This document shows, piece after piece, positions 26,066 through 35,544 of a stretch of 45,041 nt of DNA. Made by a program: the position numbers and the translations under genes. The number at the start of each line of letters is the position of its first letter. Positions within the stretch are counted from its first letter, which is position 1. Below the pieces are notes generated by a model. That model was not told the origin of the DNA, did no database searches, and worked only from the letters and a program-made list of their open reading frames with translations. The stretch spans positions 1-45,041 of the forward strand of contig NZ_QAJM01000043.1 of assembly GCF_003852405.1 (NCBI RefSeq), in the 5' to 3' direction. Source of the DNA: Pseudomonas sp. KBW05 (GTDB taxonomy: Bacteria; Pseudomonadota; Gammaproteobacteria; Pseudomonadales; Pseudomonadaceae).

Positions 26066-26641
26066 TCAATCGTCCAGTTGTTGCGGCGCAGGCTTGCTGC
26101 CGGCCTTGGCCGGTTTGGCGCCTTTGGCGGGCGCGGGGGCCGCCGGCTCGGGTTCTGCGGCGGCGGCGGTTTCTTTTTCCGCCATGGGCATCTGGTCGAT
26201 GGTGCTGAAGAATTCCTTCAGGTCGAGGGTATCCGGTGGCACGGTCTTCTCGAGTTTCTTCTCGCCATCCTTACCCACCAGGATGACCTTGGTGCCGCTA
26301 CCGGCACCCAGCTTGAGGGCGCGGATCAGTGCATTGGTTTCTGGCGGCGTGAGTTTTTTGTTGTCCTTCGCGTCCTTGGCGAACTTCTCCCCTTCGGCGC
26401 CGATGCTGCCGAACTTCACGGTGTAGAACACCATGTTGCGTTCTTCGAACGCTTGCTTGTTGGCAGGCTCGTCAAGTTGCTTCTTGAGTGTCGTCAAAGT
26501 GGCGTTACCGGAATCAAGCTCCACCACTACCAGCGGACGGGCTTTGCCCACATCCTGCTTGAGTGGGTTGGTATCATCAGCGGCCAACAGCGGCCCCGTA
26601 AAAACCATCAAGGTAGCCAGGGTCAGCGACCGGATGAGCAT
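26066..26641 (-). CDS. DUF4174-like periplasmic protein with Ala/Pro/Lys tail
   Basis: A 191-residue secreted protein. A signal peptide (1-20, ending PLLAAD) precedes a thioredoxin-like DUF4174 domain of about 120 residues: GKARPLVVVELDSGNATL, LKKQLDEP, ERNMVFYTV, GTKVILVGKDGEKKLE and IDQMPMAEKE are the family blocks. The last 35 residues are a low-complexity tail rich in alanine, proline and lysine. The family's biochemical role is not known to me. No CXXC motif is present, so classical disulfide chemistry is not expected. The ATG at 26641 is preceded by AGGAGG at the right distance. It stands alone between the sigma B gene (divergent side) and the GST-like gene. Confidence 0.8.
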   Translation of the reverse strand: MLIRSLTLATLMVFTGPLLAADDTNPLKQDVGKARPLVVVELDSGNATLTTLKKQLDEPANKQAFEERNMVFYTVKFGSIGAEGEKFAKDAKDNKKLTPPETNALIRALKLGAGSGTKVILVGKDGEKKLEKTVPPDTLDLKEFFSTIDQMPMAEKETAAAAEPEPAAPAPAKGAKPAKAGSKPAPQQLDD

Positions 26642-26783
26642 GCGCACCTCCTTCTAATTCCATGCAGGGTTCTTGAGTTTCATGTCTGCGACAGTCAAAT
26701 TCAAGGATGATTCCTACACCACTTTAAGAAAGCGTAGGTCAGGACGCCCGCTACGCAAGGGGTTGAGGCGCTTGCGCGGTGAT

Positions 26784-26806
26784 TGTTTCCACTGATTGCG
26801 GAAACA
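26784..26806 (-). terminator. Weak hairpin downstream of the GST-like gene
   Basis: TGTTTCC at 26784-26790 pairs with GGAAACA at 26800-26806, directly after the GST-like stop codon on the minus strand. There is no clear T tract, so termination is a guess. Confidence 0.35.
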
Positions 26807-27439
26807 TCAGGTGACGTTCCACTGCGGCCAATGCCGGGCAAACACGGGCGCTACCACGGGATCGGCGTCCACCTGCGCCAGGCTCTGAGCAAAGCCCGGG
26901 GCCAGGCCGTTCAATGCCTCCCGCGACTCATCCCAGCGCGACACCGCCGCCGCCATCAGGCCCAGTGCATTCGGCGTGTCATTGGGGCCGAACAACTGCC
27001 CGGCAAACTGATCGGCAAACACCACCCAGGCCTGATGCAAGTAGCGCCGCGTGCCGGTGACCAGTTGCGCCTGCACGGTTTCATTGACGTTGCCGAGCCA
27101 GCGTTGCGGGTAGTCGATGATGCCGATGGCCGAGTAGCAATTGGCGGCGATGTACACCAGGCCGCGGATGATCTGCGCGCGGTTGCCGGCCAGCAGGTCG
27201 GCGGCGGGAAACTCCAGGCCGAGGTGGATCAGGATCGCCGCGCTTTCTGTCAGTACCTGGCCATCGGGCGTGAGCAACGTGGGCACTTGCTTGAGCGGGT
27301 TGATGCGCGCCAGTTCGTCACTGCCGGCGCCCTCGGCCCATGACGCGGCGTCGATCCGGCGCCAGGGCACCGCGCAACGTTGCAGGGCGATTTCGATCAT
27401 GCACGAGCCGGATTCGTCTATGCCGTAGAGCGTGTACAT
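26807..27439 (-). CDS. Glutathione S-transferase family protein
   Basis: A 210-residue cytoplasmic protein. The N-terminal thioredoxin-like half starts MYTLYGIDESGSCMIEIAL, with SGSC at 10-13 near the usual catalytic Ser/Cys site. NPLKQVPTL gives the cis-proline region and LTESAAILIHL the glutathione-binding ES motif. The all-helical C-terminal half follows from about residue 85. It probably conjugates or reduces a small electrophile with glutathione; the substrate is not predictable. AGGAGA stands about eight bases before the ATG. The GNAT gene upstream on the same strand is separated by 12 bases, so the two are probably cotranscribed. Confidence 0.88.
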   Translation of the reverse strand: MYTLYGIDESGSCMIEIALQRCAVPWRRIDAASWAEGAGSDELARINPLKQVPTLLTPDGQVLTESAAILIHLGLEFPAADLLAGNRAQIIRGLVYIAANCYSAIGIIDYPQRWLGNVNETVQAQLVTGTRRYLHQAWVVFADQFAGQLFGPNDTPNALGLMAAAVSRWDESREALNGLAPGFAQSLAQVDADPVVAPVFARHWPQWNVT

Positions 27440-27451
27440 GTGCCTGGTCTC

Positions 27452-28030
27452 CTAGCGTTGCAGTTTGGCCTGCAAGTGCACTTTCACCTGCGGCCATTCC
27501 GAGTCGATGATGCTGAAGCGCACCGAATTGCGCTTGCGCCCGTCGGGCATGATGCGTTCGTGGCGCACAATGCCTTCTTGCACGGCGCCCAGGCGCAGGA
27601 TCGCGGCGCGGGATTTTTCGTTGAGTTCGTCGGTGGTGAATTGCACGCGCACGCAGTCGAGGACTTCAAAAGCGTAGGTCAGCAGGAGCAGTTTGGCTTC
27701 GGTGTTGATCGCGCTTTTTTGCGTGGATTGCGCCAGCCAGGTGTGGCCGATTTCCAGCTTGCGGTTGACCCGATCGACCTTCCAGAACCGCGTGCTGCCG
27801 ACCACCTGGCCGCTGTCGCGGCGCACGATGGTGAACGGGATCACCGTGCCCGCGTCACGTCCGGCCAGCGCCGTGTCGATGTATTTTTCGACGGTATCGG
27901 GGCCGGGCACATTGGTGACCTTGAGGTTCCACAACTCGCCATCGGCGGCGGCGTCGAGCAAGGCGCTGGCATGTTGCGGTAGCAGGGGCTGGAGTTCGAC
28001 CGTGGTGCCGGTCAGGGTGAGCTGGGTCAT
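27452..28030 (-). CDS. GNAT family N-acetyltransferase (RimJ/RimL-like)
   Basis: A 192-residue protein with the GNAT fold of the RimJ/RimL branch. It begins MTQLTLTGTTVELQPLLPQH, a typical first strand. Conserved blocks are GSTRFWKVDRVNRKLEIGHTWL (strands 3-4; quoted only in part as GSTRFW and LEIGHTWL), NTEAKLLLLTYAFE (acetyl-CoA loop and helix) and SRAAILRLGAVQEG. It transfers acetyl from acetyl-CoA to an amine, on a small molecule or a protein N-terminus; the target is unknown. It is followed after 12 bases by the GST-like gene and preceded by polB after 68 bases on the same strand. Confidence 0.88.
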   Translation of the reverse strand: MTQLTLTGTTVELQPLLPQHASALLDAAADGELWNLKVTNVPGPDTVEKYIDTALAGRDAGTVIPFTIVRRDSGQVVGSTRFWKVDRVNRKLEIGHTWLAQSTQKSAINTEAKLLLLTYAFEVLDCVRVQFTTDELNEKSRAAILRLGAVQEGIVRHERIMPDGRKRNSVRFSIIDSEWPQVKVHLQAKLQR

Positions 28031-28098
28031 GGTGGCTGCGCCGTCGGGTGGTCGTCAGCGGCCAGAGTGCAGGTTCGCAGCGCGTCGAATCAAGCGTT

Positions 28099-30456
28099 TT
28101 AAAACAGGCCCATCTGCCCGCCGACCAGAGTGCCGAAATCGTCATTCACAAACGGCAGGATCGCATCGGCCACCGGCTGCAATTGCCGGGTGACGTAGTG
28201 GTCGTAGTCGATGGGCGCCTGGCGGGTTTCCAGGGGTTCCGGCCCGTTGACCGTGATCACGTAGCTGATCCAGCCACCGCGCTGGTACTGGCGCGGGCGC
28301 CCGAGGCGGTCGTTGTAGTCGTCCGCCAGGCGCGCGGCGCGCACGTGGGGCGGGACGTTGCGTTCGTAGTCGTCCAGCTGGCGGCGCAGGCGCTTGCGGT
28401 AGATCAGCAACTCGTCGAATTCGCCACTCAAGGTGCGCTGCACGTAGTCACGGATGTAATCCTGGTGCGGCTGGCGATGGAAGATGCGCTGGTAGAGTTC
28501 CTGCTGGAACTGGCGGGCCAGGGGCGACCAGTCGCTGCGCACGGTTTCCAGGCCTTTGTAGACCATTTCTTCGCGGCCATCGCTGTGCGTGACCAGGCCG
28601 GCGTAGCGTTTTTTGCTGCCCTCCTCCGCGCCGCGAATGGTCGGCATGAGGAAGCGGCTGAAGTGGGTTTCGTATTGCAGTTCCAGCGCGCTTTGCAGGC
28701 CGAACTCGCTGCGCAGGTGCTCGCGCCACCAGTCGTTGACGTGCTGCACCAAGGCGCGGCCGATGCGCCCGGCGTCCTCCTGGGAATGCTTGCTGCCGAG
28801 CCAGACGAAGGTGGAGTCGGTGTCGCCGTAGATCACCTCAAAGCCCTGGGCTTCGACCAGGGCGCGGGTCTGGCGCATGATCTGGTGCCCGCGCATGGTG
28901 ATGGACGACGCCAGCCGCGTGTCGAAGAAGCGGCAACCGCTGGAGCCGAGCACGCCGTAGAAGGCGTTCATGATGATTTTCAGCGCCTGGGACAACGGCG
29001 CGTTGTGTTCGCGCTTGGCTTCTTCGCGGCCCTCGGACACCCGCGCGACGATGGCTGGCAAGCAATGCCGGGTGCGCGAGAAACGCGCACCGCGAAAGCC
29101 TTCGACCGACTGGCTGTCGTCGGGGTACTTGAGGCCTTCGATCAGGCCCACTGGGTCGATCAGGAAGCTGCGGATGATCGACGGGTAGAGGCTTTTGTAG
29201 TCGAGCACCAGCACCGATTCGTAGAGGCCGGGGCGCGAGTCCATGACAAATCCGCCGGGGCTGGCCTGGGGCGGTTTGTCCCCCAGGTTCGGCGCGACAA
29301 AGCCCTGGCGGTGCATCAGCGGCATGTACAGATGGGTGAACGCGGCGACCGAGCCGCCATTGCGGTCCGCCGGCAAGCCGGTGACGCTGGCGCGTTCCAG
29401 CAGGAAGGTGAGCAGTTCGGTCTTGGCGAAAATCCGCGTGACCAGTTCACAGTCCTTGAGGTTGTAGCGCGCCAGGGCGGGTTTGTCCTCGGCGAACATG
29501 CGGTTGATTTCGTCCATGCGCTGGTATGGCGTGGAGATGTCCTTGCCTTCGCCGAGCAGGGTTTGCGCGACGTTTTCCAGGCTGAAGGATTCAAAGCTCC
29601 ATGTCGCCGAACGCAGGCCCTCGATACCGTCGATGATCAAGCGCCCCGCCGCTGCGGCGAAGTAGTGGTTGCGGCTGCCGTGTTCGCGCCAGGTCATGGC
29701 TTCGCCGCCACGCCCGAGCAGCAGCGGCACGTTGAGGCGCTGGGCGTGTTCGTGGAGCACGCGCAGGTCGAACTGCACCACGTTCCAGCCGATGATCGCA
29801 TCGGGATCAAAGGTGGCCAGCCAGTGGTTGAGGCGTTCGAGCAGTTGGGCGCGGGTGTCGCAGTAGTCGAGCTTGAAGTCCACCGCCGTGGTTTGGTTCG
29901 GCGGGCCGAGCATGTACACCTGACGCTCGCCGCAGCCTTCGAGGGCGATGGAATAGAGCTCGCCCTTGGCGGTGGTCTCGATGTCCAGGGACACCAGTTT
30001 GAGCGCTGGGCGGTAGTCGGGCGCGGGTTTCATCTGCGCATCCATCAACACACCGTTGGCATCGGGCGTACCGCCAAACCACACGGGCGCGGTGATGAAG
30101 CGTTCCATCATGTAGCGCTCGGGCGGGCGCACGTCGCCTTCGTAGACGTCGACACCGGCGGCGCGCAGGCGTTTTTCCACGTCCATCGCCTGGCGGTGCT
30201 GGCGGGTGTAGAGGCCCAGGACCTTGCGGTGATGGAAGTCCAACAGTTCCAGCGGGCGCAGTTCGATCTCGCGCTCGCCCTTGAGCAGCCAGTCGAGCGG
30301 CTTGCGGTGGGCTTCGGGGATGAACATCACCGAGGTCTGCACGGGGAGGCGCACAAGCCTGGGGCCTTGGTCGGTGGCCAGCCAGAAGCTGACCTCCGTG
30401 CCCGCCGGGGTGTCGCGCCAATGCCGGGTCAGGACAAAACCCTGCTGTAAATCCAC
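28099..30456 (-). CDS. polB: DNA polymerase II (family B), PolB
   Basis: A 785-residue family B DNA polymerase, the usual length for bacterial Pol II. The proofreading exonuclease has Exo I in [10 protein letters not shown] (DIET at 158-161), Exo II in [16 protein letters not shown] and Exo III in YNLKDCELV. The polymerase has motif [11 protein letters not shown], motif [16 protein letters not shown] and motif C YGDTDS (543-548, with aspartates 545 and 547). All catalytic residues are present. Pol II restarts and bypasses stalled replication forks and is SOS-regulated in enterics; I saw no clear LexA box here. The start is GTG at 30456 with GAGGTG about seven bases upstream. It is divergent from receptor E, with 181 bases between them. 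Confidence 0.96.
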   Translation of the reverse strand: MDLQQGFVLTRHWRDTPAGTEVSFWLATDQGPRLVRLPVQTSVMFIPEAHRKPLDWLLKGEREIELRPLELLDFHHRKVLGLYTRQHRQAMDVEKRLRAAGVDVYEGDVRPPERYMMERFITAPVWFGGTPDANGVLMDAQMKPAPDYRPALKLVSLDIETTAKGELYSIALEGCGERQVYMLGPPNQTTAVDFKLDYCDTRAQLLERLNHWLATFDPDAIIGWNVVQFDLRVLHEHAQRLNVPLLLGRGGEAMTWREHGSRNHYFAAAAGRLIIDGIEGLRSATWSFESFSLENVAQTLLGEGKDISTPYQRMDEINRMFAEDKPALARYNLKDCELVTRIFAKTELLTFLLERASVTGLPADRNGGSVAAFTHLYMPLMHRQGFVAPNLGDKPPQASPGGFVMDSRPGLYESVLVLDYKSLYPSIIRSFLIDPVGLIEGLKYPDDSQSVEGFRGARFSRTRHCLPAIVARVSEGREEAKREHNAPLSQALKIIMNAFYGVLGSSGCRFFDTRLASSITMRGHQIMRQTRALVEAQGFEVIYGDTDSTFVWLGSKHSQEDAGRIGRALVQHVNDWWREHLRSEFGLQSALELQYETHFSRFLMPTIRGAEEGSKKRYAGLVTHSDGREEMVYKGLETVRSDWSPLARQFQQELYQRIFHRQPHQDYIRDYVQRTLSGEFDELLIYRKRLRRQLDDYERNVPPHVRAARLADDYNDRLGRPRQYQRGGWISYVITVNGPEPLETRQAPIDYDHYVTRQLQPVADAILPFVNDDFGTLVGGQMGLF

Positions 30457-30546
30457 CGTACCGCACCTCAGGAATCGCTTTCAGGGCGTGATTCTACTCG
30501 GCTATGTGCGCACGCAGACCGCGAAAGTAAATATTTGTTGCGTGAC

Positions 30547-30565
30547 GTTAATAACAATCACTATC
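30547..30565. promoter_or_regulatory. Fur box-like site upstream of receptor E
   Basis: The 19 bases at 30547-30565 (GTTAATAACAATCACTATC) match the Fur consensus at 15 of 19 positions by hand count. It lies 72 bases before the receptor start, in the region shared with the divergent polB gene. Confidence 0.6.
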
Positions 30566-30637
30566 ATTCGCACCGGAGTCGTATCCGCGCAGCGAGGACG
30601 CGCAACATTTGTTGCCCTTTTCCTCACTGGATCGCCC

Positions 30638-32863
30638 ATGCCCTTCCCTATTCCGTTTCGTCCGACCCTGCTCGCCCTGTGCTGCTCCCTGAGCATCACT
30701 GCTCATGCCGCCACCCCAGCCACCCCGCAGGATGCGAACAACCGTCAGGACGGCAATACCCTGGAATTGGGCGCCACCAACATCAGCGCCGACGCACCCG
30801 CGCCAAGCGCCCTGCCCCCGGTGTACGCCGGCGGCCAGGTGGCACGCGGTGGCCAGTTGGGGGTGCTGGGCAACCAGGACATCATGGACGTGCCGTTCAG
30901 CATGTCCTCCTATACCGAGAAACTGATTCGCGACCAGCAGGCCGAAACCGTCGGCGATGTGCTGCTCAATGACTCATCCGTGCGCCAGGCGTCGGGGTAT
31001 GCCAATCAGGCGCAGACCTTCATGATTCGCGGCTTGCCCCTGAACGGCGACGATATGTCCTACAACGGTCTGTACGGCATCCTGCCGCGCCAGATCATCT
31101 CAACCGACGCCCTGGAACGGGTTGAAGTGTTCAAGGGCCCGAATGCCTTTATCAACGGCGTGAGCCCCACCGGTTCGGGGATTGGCGGCGGCGTGAACCT
31201 GCAACCCAAGCGCGCCGATGATCTGCCGTTGCGCCGTTTCAGCAGCGACATCAGCAGCGATGGTCGGGTGGGCGAGCACTTGGACATTGGCCAGCGTTTT
31301 GGTGAAGACCATCAGTTTGGCGCACGGGTGAACCTGTCCCAGCGCGAAGGCGATACCGGCATCGATGATGAAAACCAGCGTTCGAAGCTGTTTGCGGTTG
31401 GCCTGGACTACCGTGGCGATGCGCTGCGTTTGTCCGGCGACTTTGTGTACCAGAAGGAGCATATCAACGGCGGGCGCAACTCGGTGTTCACCGGCACCGC
31501 CACCCACATCCCGGATGCGCCTTCGGCCGACACCAACTACGCGCCGAGCTGGAGCAGTACCAACCTGGAAGACACCCTGGGCATGCTGCGTGCCGAGTAC
31601 GACCTGAGCGACAACTGGACGGCGTACGCGGCAGGCGGGGTCAAGCACACCCGCGAGATGGGGCGTTACTCGTCGGTGACCCTGACCGACAACCTCGGCA
31701 ACGCCACCGCCAGCGGCTCGACCATTGCCCACGAAGAAGACAACAGCAGCCTGATGACGGGCCTCAATGGCAAGTTCCAGACCGGCGCGGTGAGCCATCG
31801 TCTCAACTTCGGCCTGGCCGGGACCTGGACCCAGGCGCGCAACGCCTATGTGTTTGCCAGCGGCAAGACCATCACCAATATCTACAACCCGGTGACCGGC
31901 GCGCCACCGGCCTTGAACAACCCACGCAACACCCCGGGCACCGACTTCAGCGACCCGGAAATCACCGCCAAGACCTTTGTGCGCAGCGCGGCCGTTTCGG
32001 ACACCTTTGGCTTCTTCGATGACCGCCTGTTACTGACCGTTGGCGCGCGTCGCCAGCAGATGGTGGTGCAGGGCTACAACTACGCGAGCGGCACGCGCAC
32101 GGCGAACTACGACGAGTCGATCACCACGCCGGTCTACGGCCTGGTGTTCAAGCCGTGGGAGCATGTGTCGGTGTACGCCAACCGCATCGAAGGGTTGGCG
32201 CAGGGGCCGACGTCGCCGCTGAAATTGGGTGAAAGGACGATCATTGGCGGCGGCCAAGCCTATGCGCCAGCGCGCTCCAAGCAGATTGAAGCAGGTGTGA
32301 AGGTGGACATGGGCACCTACGGCGCCACGCTGGGTGTTTACCGTATCGAGCAGCCTGGGGCCGGTTACTCCGAAGTCGTCGATGCGACCACTGCGCGCTA
32401 CGTGCGCGAAGGCTTGCAAATCAACAAGGGCGTGGAGCTCAACGTGTTCGGCGAACCGGTCAGCGGCCTGCGTTTGCTCGGCGGTGTGACAGTGATGAAG
32501 ACCGAGCTCAAGGACACGCAAAATGGCGCCAATGACGGCAACCGTGCGATCGGCGTGCCTTCGTTCCAGCTCAACGCTGGGGTGGATTGGGATGTACCGG
32601 GCCTGCAAGGCGTAAGCCTCAACGGGCGCATGCTGCGCACCGGCGGGCAGTACGCTGATGCGGCCAACAACCTCAGCCTGCCGGCGTGGAACCGCTTCGA
32701 TGTGGGTGCGCGCTACAACTTCAAGGTGGCGCAGCGTGATGTCACCGTCGGCGCCACGGTAGAAAACGTCGCCAATGCCAAGTACTGGGAATCGGCGCAA
32801 GGTGGATTCCTGAGCCAGGGTGATCCGCGGGTGGCCAAGTTGTCTGCGTCGGTGGATTTCTAA
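30638..32863 (+). CDS. TonB-dependent siderophore receptor E, no STN domain
   Basis: A 741-residue outer-membrane receptor. The signal peptide is about 1-24 (ending TAHA). No STN domain follows; the chain goes straight to a TonB-box-like region (GATNISAD) and the plug with VPFSMSSYTEKLIRDQQAET, TFMIRGLPLNGDD and LERVEVFKGPNAFINGV. The barrel ends in KLSASVDF. It should import a ferric siderophore by TonB energy, but without signalling of its own. There is no sigma/anti-sigma pair for it here; a Fur-like box upstream suggests direct iron repression. The ATG at 30638 is the only start that gives a secretion signal; the open frame to 30281 lies antisense to polB. It converges on receptor C across a 105-bp repeat. 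The ligand is unknown. Confidence 0.92.
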   Translation: MPFPIPFRPTLLALCCSLSITAHAATPATPQDANNRQDGNTLELGATNISADAPAPSALPPVYAGGQVARGGQLGVLGNQDIMDVPFSMSSYTEKLIRDQQAETVGDVLLNDSSVRQASGYANQAQTFMIRGLPLNGDDMSYNGLYGILPRQIISTDALERVEVFKGPNAFINGVSPTGSGIGGGVNLQPKRADDLPLRRFSSDISSDGRVGEHLDIGQRFGEDHQFGARVNLSQREGDTGIDDENQRSKLFAVGLDYRGDALRLSGDFVYQKEHINGGRNSVFTGTATHIPDAPSADTNYAPSWSSTNLEDTLGMLRAEYDLSDNWTAYAAGGVKHTREMGRYSSVTLTDNLGNATASGSTIAHEEDNSSLMTGLNGKFQTGAVSHRLNFGLAGTWTQARNAYVFASGKTITNIYNPVTGAPPALNNPRNTPGTDFSDPEITAKTFVRSAAVSDTFGFFDDRLLLTVGARRQQMVVQGYNYASGTRTANYDESITTPVYGLVFKPWEHVSVYANRIEGLAQGPTSPLKLGERTIIGGGQAYAPARSKQIEAGVKVDMGTYGATLGVYRIEQPGAGYSEVVDATTARYVREGLQINKGVELNVFGEPVSGLRLLGGVTVMKTELKDTQNGANDGNRAIGVPSFQLNAGVDWDVPGLQGVSLNGRMLRTGGQYADAANNLSLPAWNRFDVGARYNFKVAQRDVTVGATVENVANAKYWESAQGGFLSQGDPRVAKLSASVDF

Positions 32864-32897
32864 AGGCCACCGCGTAAGTTGAAAGAGTAAAAGCAAC

Positions 32898-33002
32898 TGT
32901 GGCGAGGGAGCTTGCTCCCGCTGGACTGCGCAGCAGTCCCAGCTTTTTGAATAAAAAGCGGGGCCGCTTCGCGGCCCAGCGGGAGCAAGCTCCCTCGCCA
33001 CA
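32898..33002. repeat. 105-bp cloverleaf-forming intergenic repeat
   Basis: Two perfect 26-base complementary arms (32898-32923 and 32977-33002) enclose three small hairpins: GACTGC/GCAGTC (32924-32938), GCTTTTT/AAAAAGC (32942-32959) and GGGCCGC/GCGGCCC (32961-32977). Together they can fold into a four-way, tRNA-shaped junction in either strand. It lies between the convergent genes of receptors E and C. Repeats with such arms are, from memory, frequent in P. fluorescens-group intergenic DNA. Confidence 0.8.
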
Positions 33003-33042
33003 AAAAGCCCCCTCACCACAGTAAGTTCCCTTGCCGCAGTGG

Positions 33043-35457
33043 TTACCAGTCGTAGGACACTTCTACTGATGCAGTGCGTTCTTGTCCGTAGTAGCAACCA
33101 AACGCGTAGTTGCACGCCGACACGTACTCACGATCAAACACGTTCTGCACGTTCAGGCTGGCTTCTGCGCCTTTAAGGGTGGGGCTGACACGGCCGAGGT
33201 CGTAGTTGATGGTGGTGTCATACACCACAAACGACGGTGTCTTGAAGGTGTTGGCCGAGTTGCCGTATTTCTTGCCGGTATAGCGCGCGCCGCCGCCCAC
33301 GGTCAGGCCGGCCAAGGCGTCGCCGGCAAAGTGGTAATCGACCCAGGTGCTGGCGGTCCAAGGCGCCTGCGATTCGTTGCGGTTGCCCTCCTCGCCGTAG
33401 TTGCTCTTGGTGTAGAACGAGTCCAGGTAGGACACGGCGCCGATCCACTCCACCTGCCCCACACGCGCCTTGCCTTCGAACTCCACGCCCCGTGAGCGCA
33501 CTTCGCCGGCTTGCAGCTGGTATTCCTGATACTCCAGGTCACCGGTCAGCACGTTTTTCTGCTTGATCTGGAACACCGACAGCGTAAACAACGCGCTGTC
33601 GTTGGGTTGGTATTTGATCCCCGCTTCGTACTGCTCGCCCTCCACCGGTTTGAACGGCGAACCACCGCGCTGCGGCGCCTCGCTGCCAATGGTGGGGAAG
33701 AACGATTCGGCGTAGCTGACGTAGGGCGCCAGGCCGAAGTCGGTGAGATAGGTCAGGCCGATGCGGCGGGTGAGTTTCTTGTCTTTGTGGCCTTCGGTGC
33801 TGTTGGCCAGCAGGTCGCGGTTTTCCACTTCGGCCCAGTCTTCGCGCAGGCCAACGGTGAGGATAAAGCGGTCCAGCTTGATCTGGTCCTGGGCGTACAC
33901 ACCGGTCTGCTTGATGGTGTTGTCCCACTTGGTGGTCAGCGTGGGCTGGCTGAGGGTGTGGTAGTTGGTGGGGTTGTACAGGTCGATGATTTCCACGCCG
34001 TACAGGTTGTAGCCCTGGTACTTGCGGGTGAACTGGCGGTAATCGACGCCGGTGAGCAAGGTGTGGTCGAGGGCGCCGGTGGCGAACTTGAATTGCAGGT
34101 TGTTATCGAGGGTGTAAGCCGAATTGTGCTGGTTCCAGTCGAGCTTGGTGCGGGTGGCGCGGGTGTCGTCGATGCTGTTGTCGGCGCGGCGTACGAAACC
34201 GCCCAGGTAGAAGCCCTTGTAGCGGTCGTTGACGTCGGTGTAGCGCGCGGTCTGGCGGTATTCGAGGTTGTCGCTGAAGGCGTGGGTGAAGTCGTAGCCC
34301 AGCACGTATTGATCGCGGATGTAGTTGTTCCAGTCCGAGTCGCCGAGAAAGGTGTTGCGGTCGATGCGCTTGCCTTGAGAGTTGCGGTACAGCGTGCCGA
34401 TGGCCGGCAGCGCCTGGTAGTCGGCCAGGGATTTGTCGCGCTGCAGCTGGGCGTAGACAGTCAGCGCAGTGTCGTCATTCGGTGCCCAGGTCAGGCTGGG
34501 GGCGAGCAAGGTTCGGCTGTCGGTGGCGTGATCGACCATCTCGTTGCCGTCGCGGGCCAAGGCGATCAGGCGGTAGCTGAGGGTTTTCGCCTCGTCGATC
34601 GGGCCGCTGAAATCCAGCGCGCCGTTGACCCGTTCGTAGCTGCCCACGCCGAATTTGACCTGGTGCCGGGCTTCGGTGGTGGGCCGCTTGGAGACCATGT
34701 TGATCATCCCGCCCGGCTGGTTCTGCCCATACAGCACCGAGGCCGGGCCCTTGAGCACTTCGATGCGCTCCAGGGTGTAGGGGTCGATCTGCGGCGCGCC
34801 GCCGAGGCTGCCGGCGTACGGCAGGTAGGCGCCGTCGAGGTAGAGCAAGGTGGGGGCGAAACCACGGCTGGCGACTTCATCGGCGATGGTGTTGCGGTCG
34901 GTGTAGCCGTTGGTGTCGACGCCCGGCGTGTAGCGCAGGGCCTGGGTCAGGTTGCGCGAGCCTTGCACGGCGATCTGGTCGGCGGTGACCACGTTAACGG
35001 TCTGCGGGATTTCCATGATCGGCGTGTCGGTCTTGGTGGCGGTGCCGCTGCGGGTGGCGACGTAACCGTCCACCGGGCCCCAGGCATTTTCCGCCAACTG
35101 CCCGGTGATGTTGGTGGGGCCCAGGTTCAGGGCTCCGCCTTCAGGCAGCAGGTACAGGCTCCACGTGCCGTTCTCGGTGATGATCAAGCCCAACCCGCTG
35201 CCGGCCAACGCTTGCTGCACGGCCTGCTCGGCGGTGAACTGGCCGTGGACGGCCGCCGCGCGGCGCCCTTGCAGCAGAGCCGGGTTGACGGACAACGTGC
35301 GCCCGCTCTCGCGGGACAGGCGGCTGAGGCTGTCGCCCAGGGCGGCAGCGGGCAGATCGAAAGCGTGGGTGTTGTCCTGGGCCACGGCGGGTTGGCCGAT
35401 AACGGCCAGGGCCATGGCCAAGGTCAGCAGGCTGGGACGGATCATCTGGGGTGCCAT
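33043..35457 (-). CDS. TonB-dependent receptor/transducer C, FhuA/FiuA-like (STN domain)
   Basis: An 804-residue outer-membrane receptor. A signal peptide (1-27, cleavage near AVAQ) leads to an STN domain (about 32-104), a TonB-box-like GPTNITG, a plug with IMEIPQTVNVVTADQIAVQ, SRGFAPTLLYLDG and LERIEVLKGPASVLYGQNQP, and a barrel whose last part reads DREYVSACNYAFGCYYGQER before ending in SYDW. That cysteine-bearing terminal segment is the mark of the FhuA/FoxA/FiuA family, which takes up hydroxamate siderophores such as ferrichrome or ferrioxamine; FiuA of P. aeruginosa has the same sigma, anti-sigma, receptor order. The start at 35457 lacks a good ribosome binding site, and ATG 35445 is possible. 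Confidence 0.92.
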   Translation of the reverse strand: MAPQMIRPSLLTLAMALAVIGQPAVAQDNTHAFDLPAAALGDSLSRLSRESGRTLSVNPALLQGRRAAAVHGQFTAEQAVQQALAGSGLGLIITENGTWSLYLLPEGGALNLGPTNITGQLAENAWGPVDGYVATRSGTATKTDTPIMEIPQTVNVVTADQIAVQGSRNLTQALRYTPGVDTNGYTDRNTIADEVASRGFAPTLLYLDGAYLPYAGSLGGAPQIDPYTLERIEVLKGPASVLYGQNQPGGMINMVSKRPTTEARHQVKFGVGSYERVNGALDFSGPIDEAKTLSYRLIALARDGNEMVDHATDSRTLLAPSLTWAPNDDTALTVYAQLQRDKSLADYQALPAIGTLYRNSQGKRIDRNTFLGDSDWNNYIRDQYVLGYDFTHAFSDNLEYRQTARYTDVNDRYKGFYLGGFVRRADNSIDDTRATRTKLDWNQHNSAYTLDNNLQFKFATGALDHTLLTGVDYRQFTRKYQGYNLYGVEIIDLYNPTNYHTLSQPTLTTKWDNTIKQTGVYAQDQIKLDRFILTVGLREDWAEVENRDLLANSTEGHKDKKLTRRIGLTYLTDFGLAPYVSYAESFFPTIGSEAPQRGGSPFKPVEGEQYEAGIKYQPNDSALFTLSVFQIKQKNVLTGDLEYQEYQLQAGEVRSRGVEFEGKARVGQVEWIGAVSYLDSFYTKSNYGEEGNRNESQAPWTASTWVDYHFAGDALAGLTVGGGARYTGKKYGNSANTFKTPSFVVYDTTINYDLGRVSPTLKGAEASLNVQNVFDREYVSACNYAFGCYYGQERTASVEVSYDW

Positions 35458-35544
35458 AAGGGGTGGATACTCGTGGTCAGGTTGACGTTCTCTAACCCTG
35501 ACTCGCGAGATCCATGATCCCCTCATGCCGAGTGAGTTTTTTCG

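Noticed and set aside
28048-30450. An 800-residue open frame opposite polB
   Set aside because: Antisense shadow; the minus-strand frame contains all family B polymerase and exonuclease motifs.
32898-33002. tRNA gene, because of the cloverleaf shape
   Set aside because: The closing stem is 26 bp long, and there is no anticodon arm of normal size, no TTCRA-type T-loop sequence and no CCA end.
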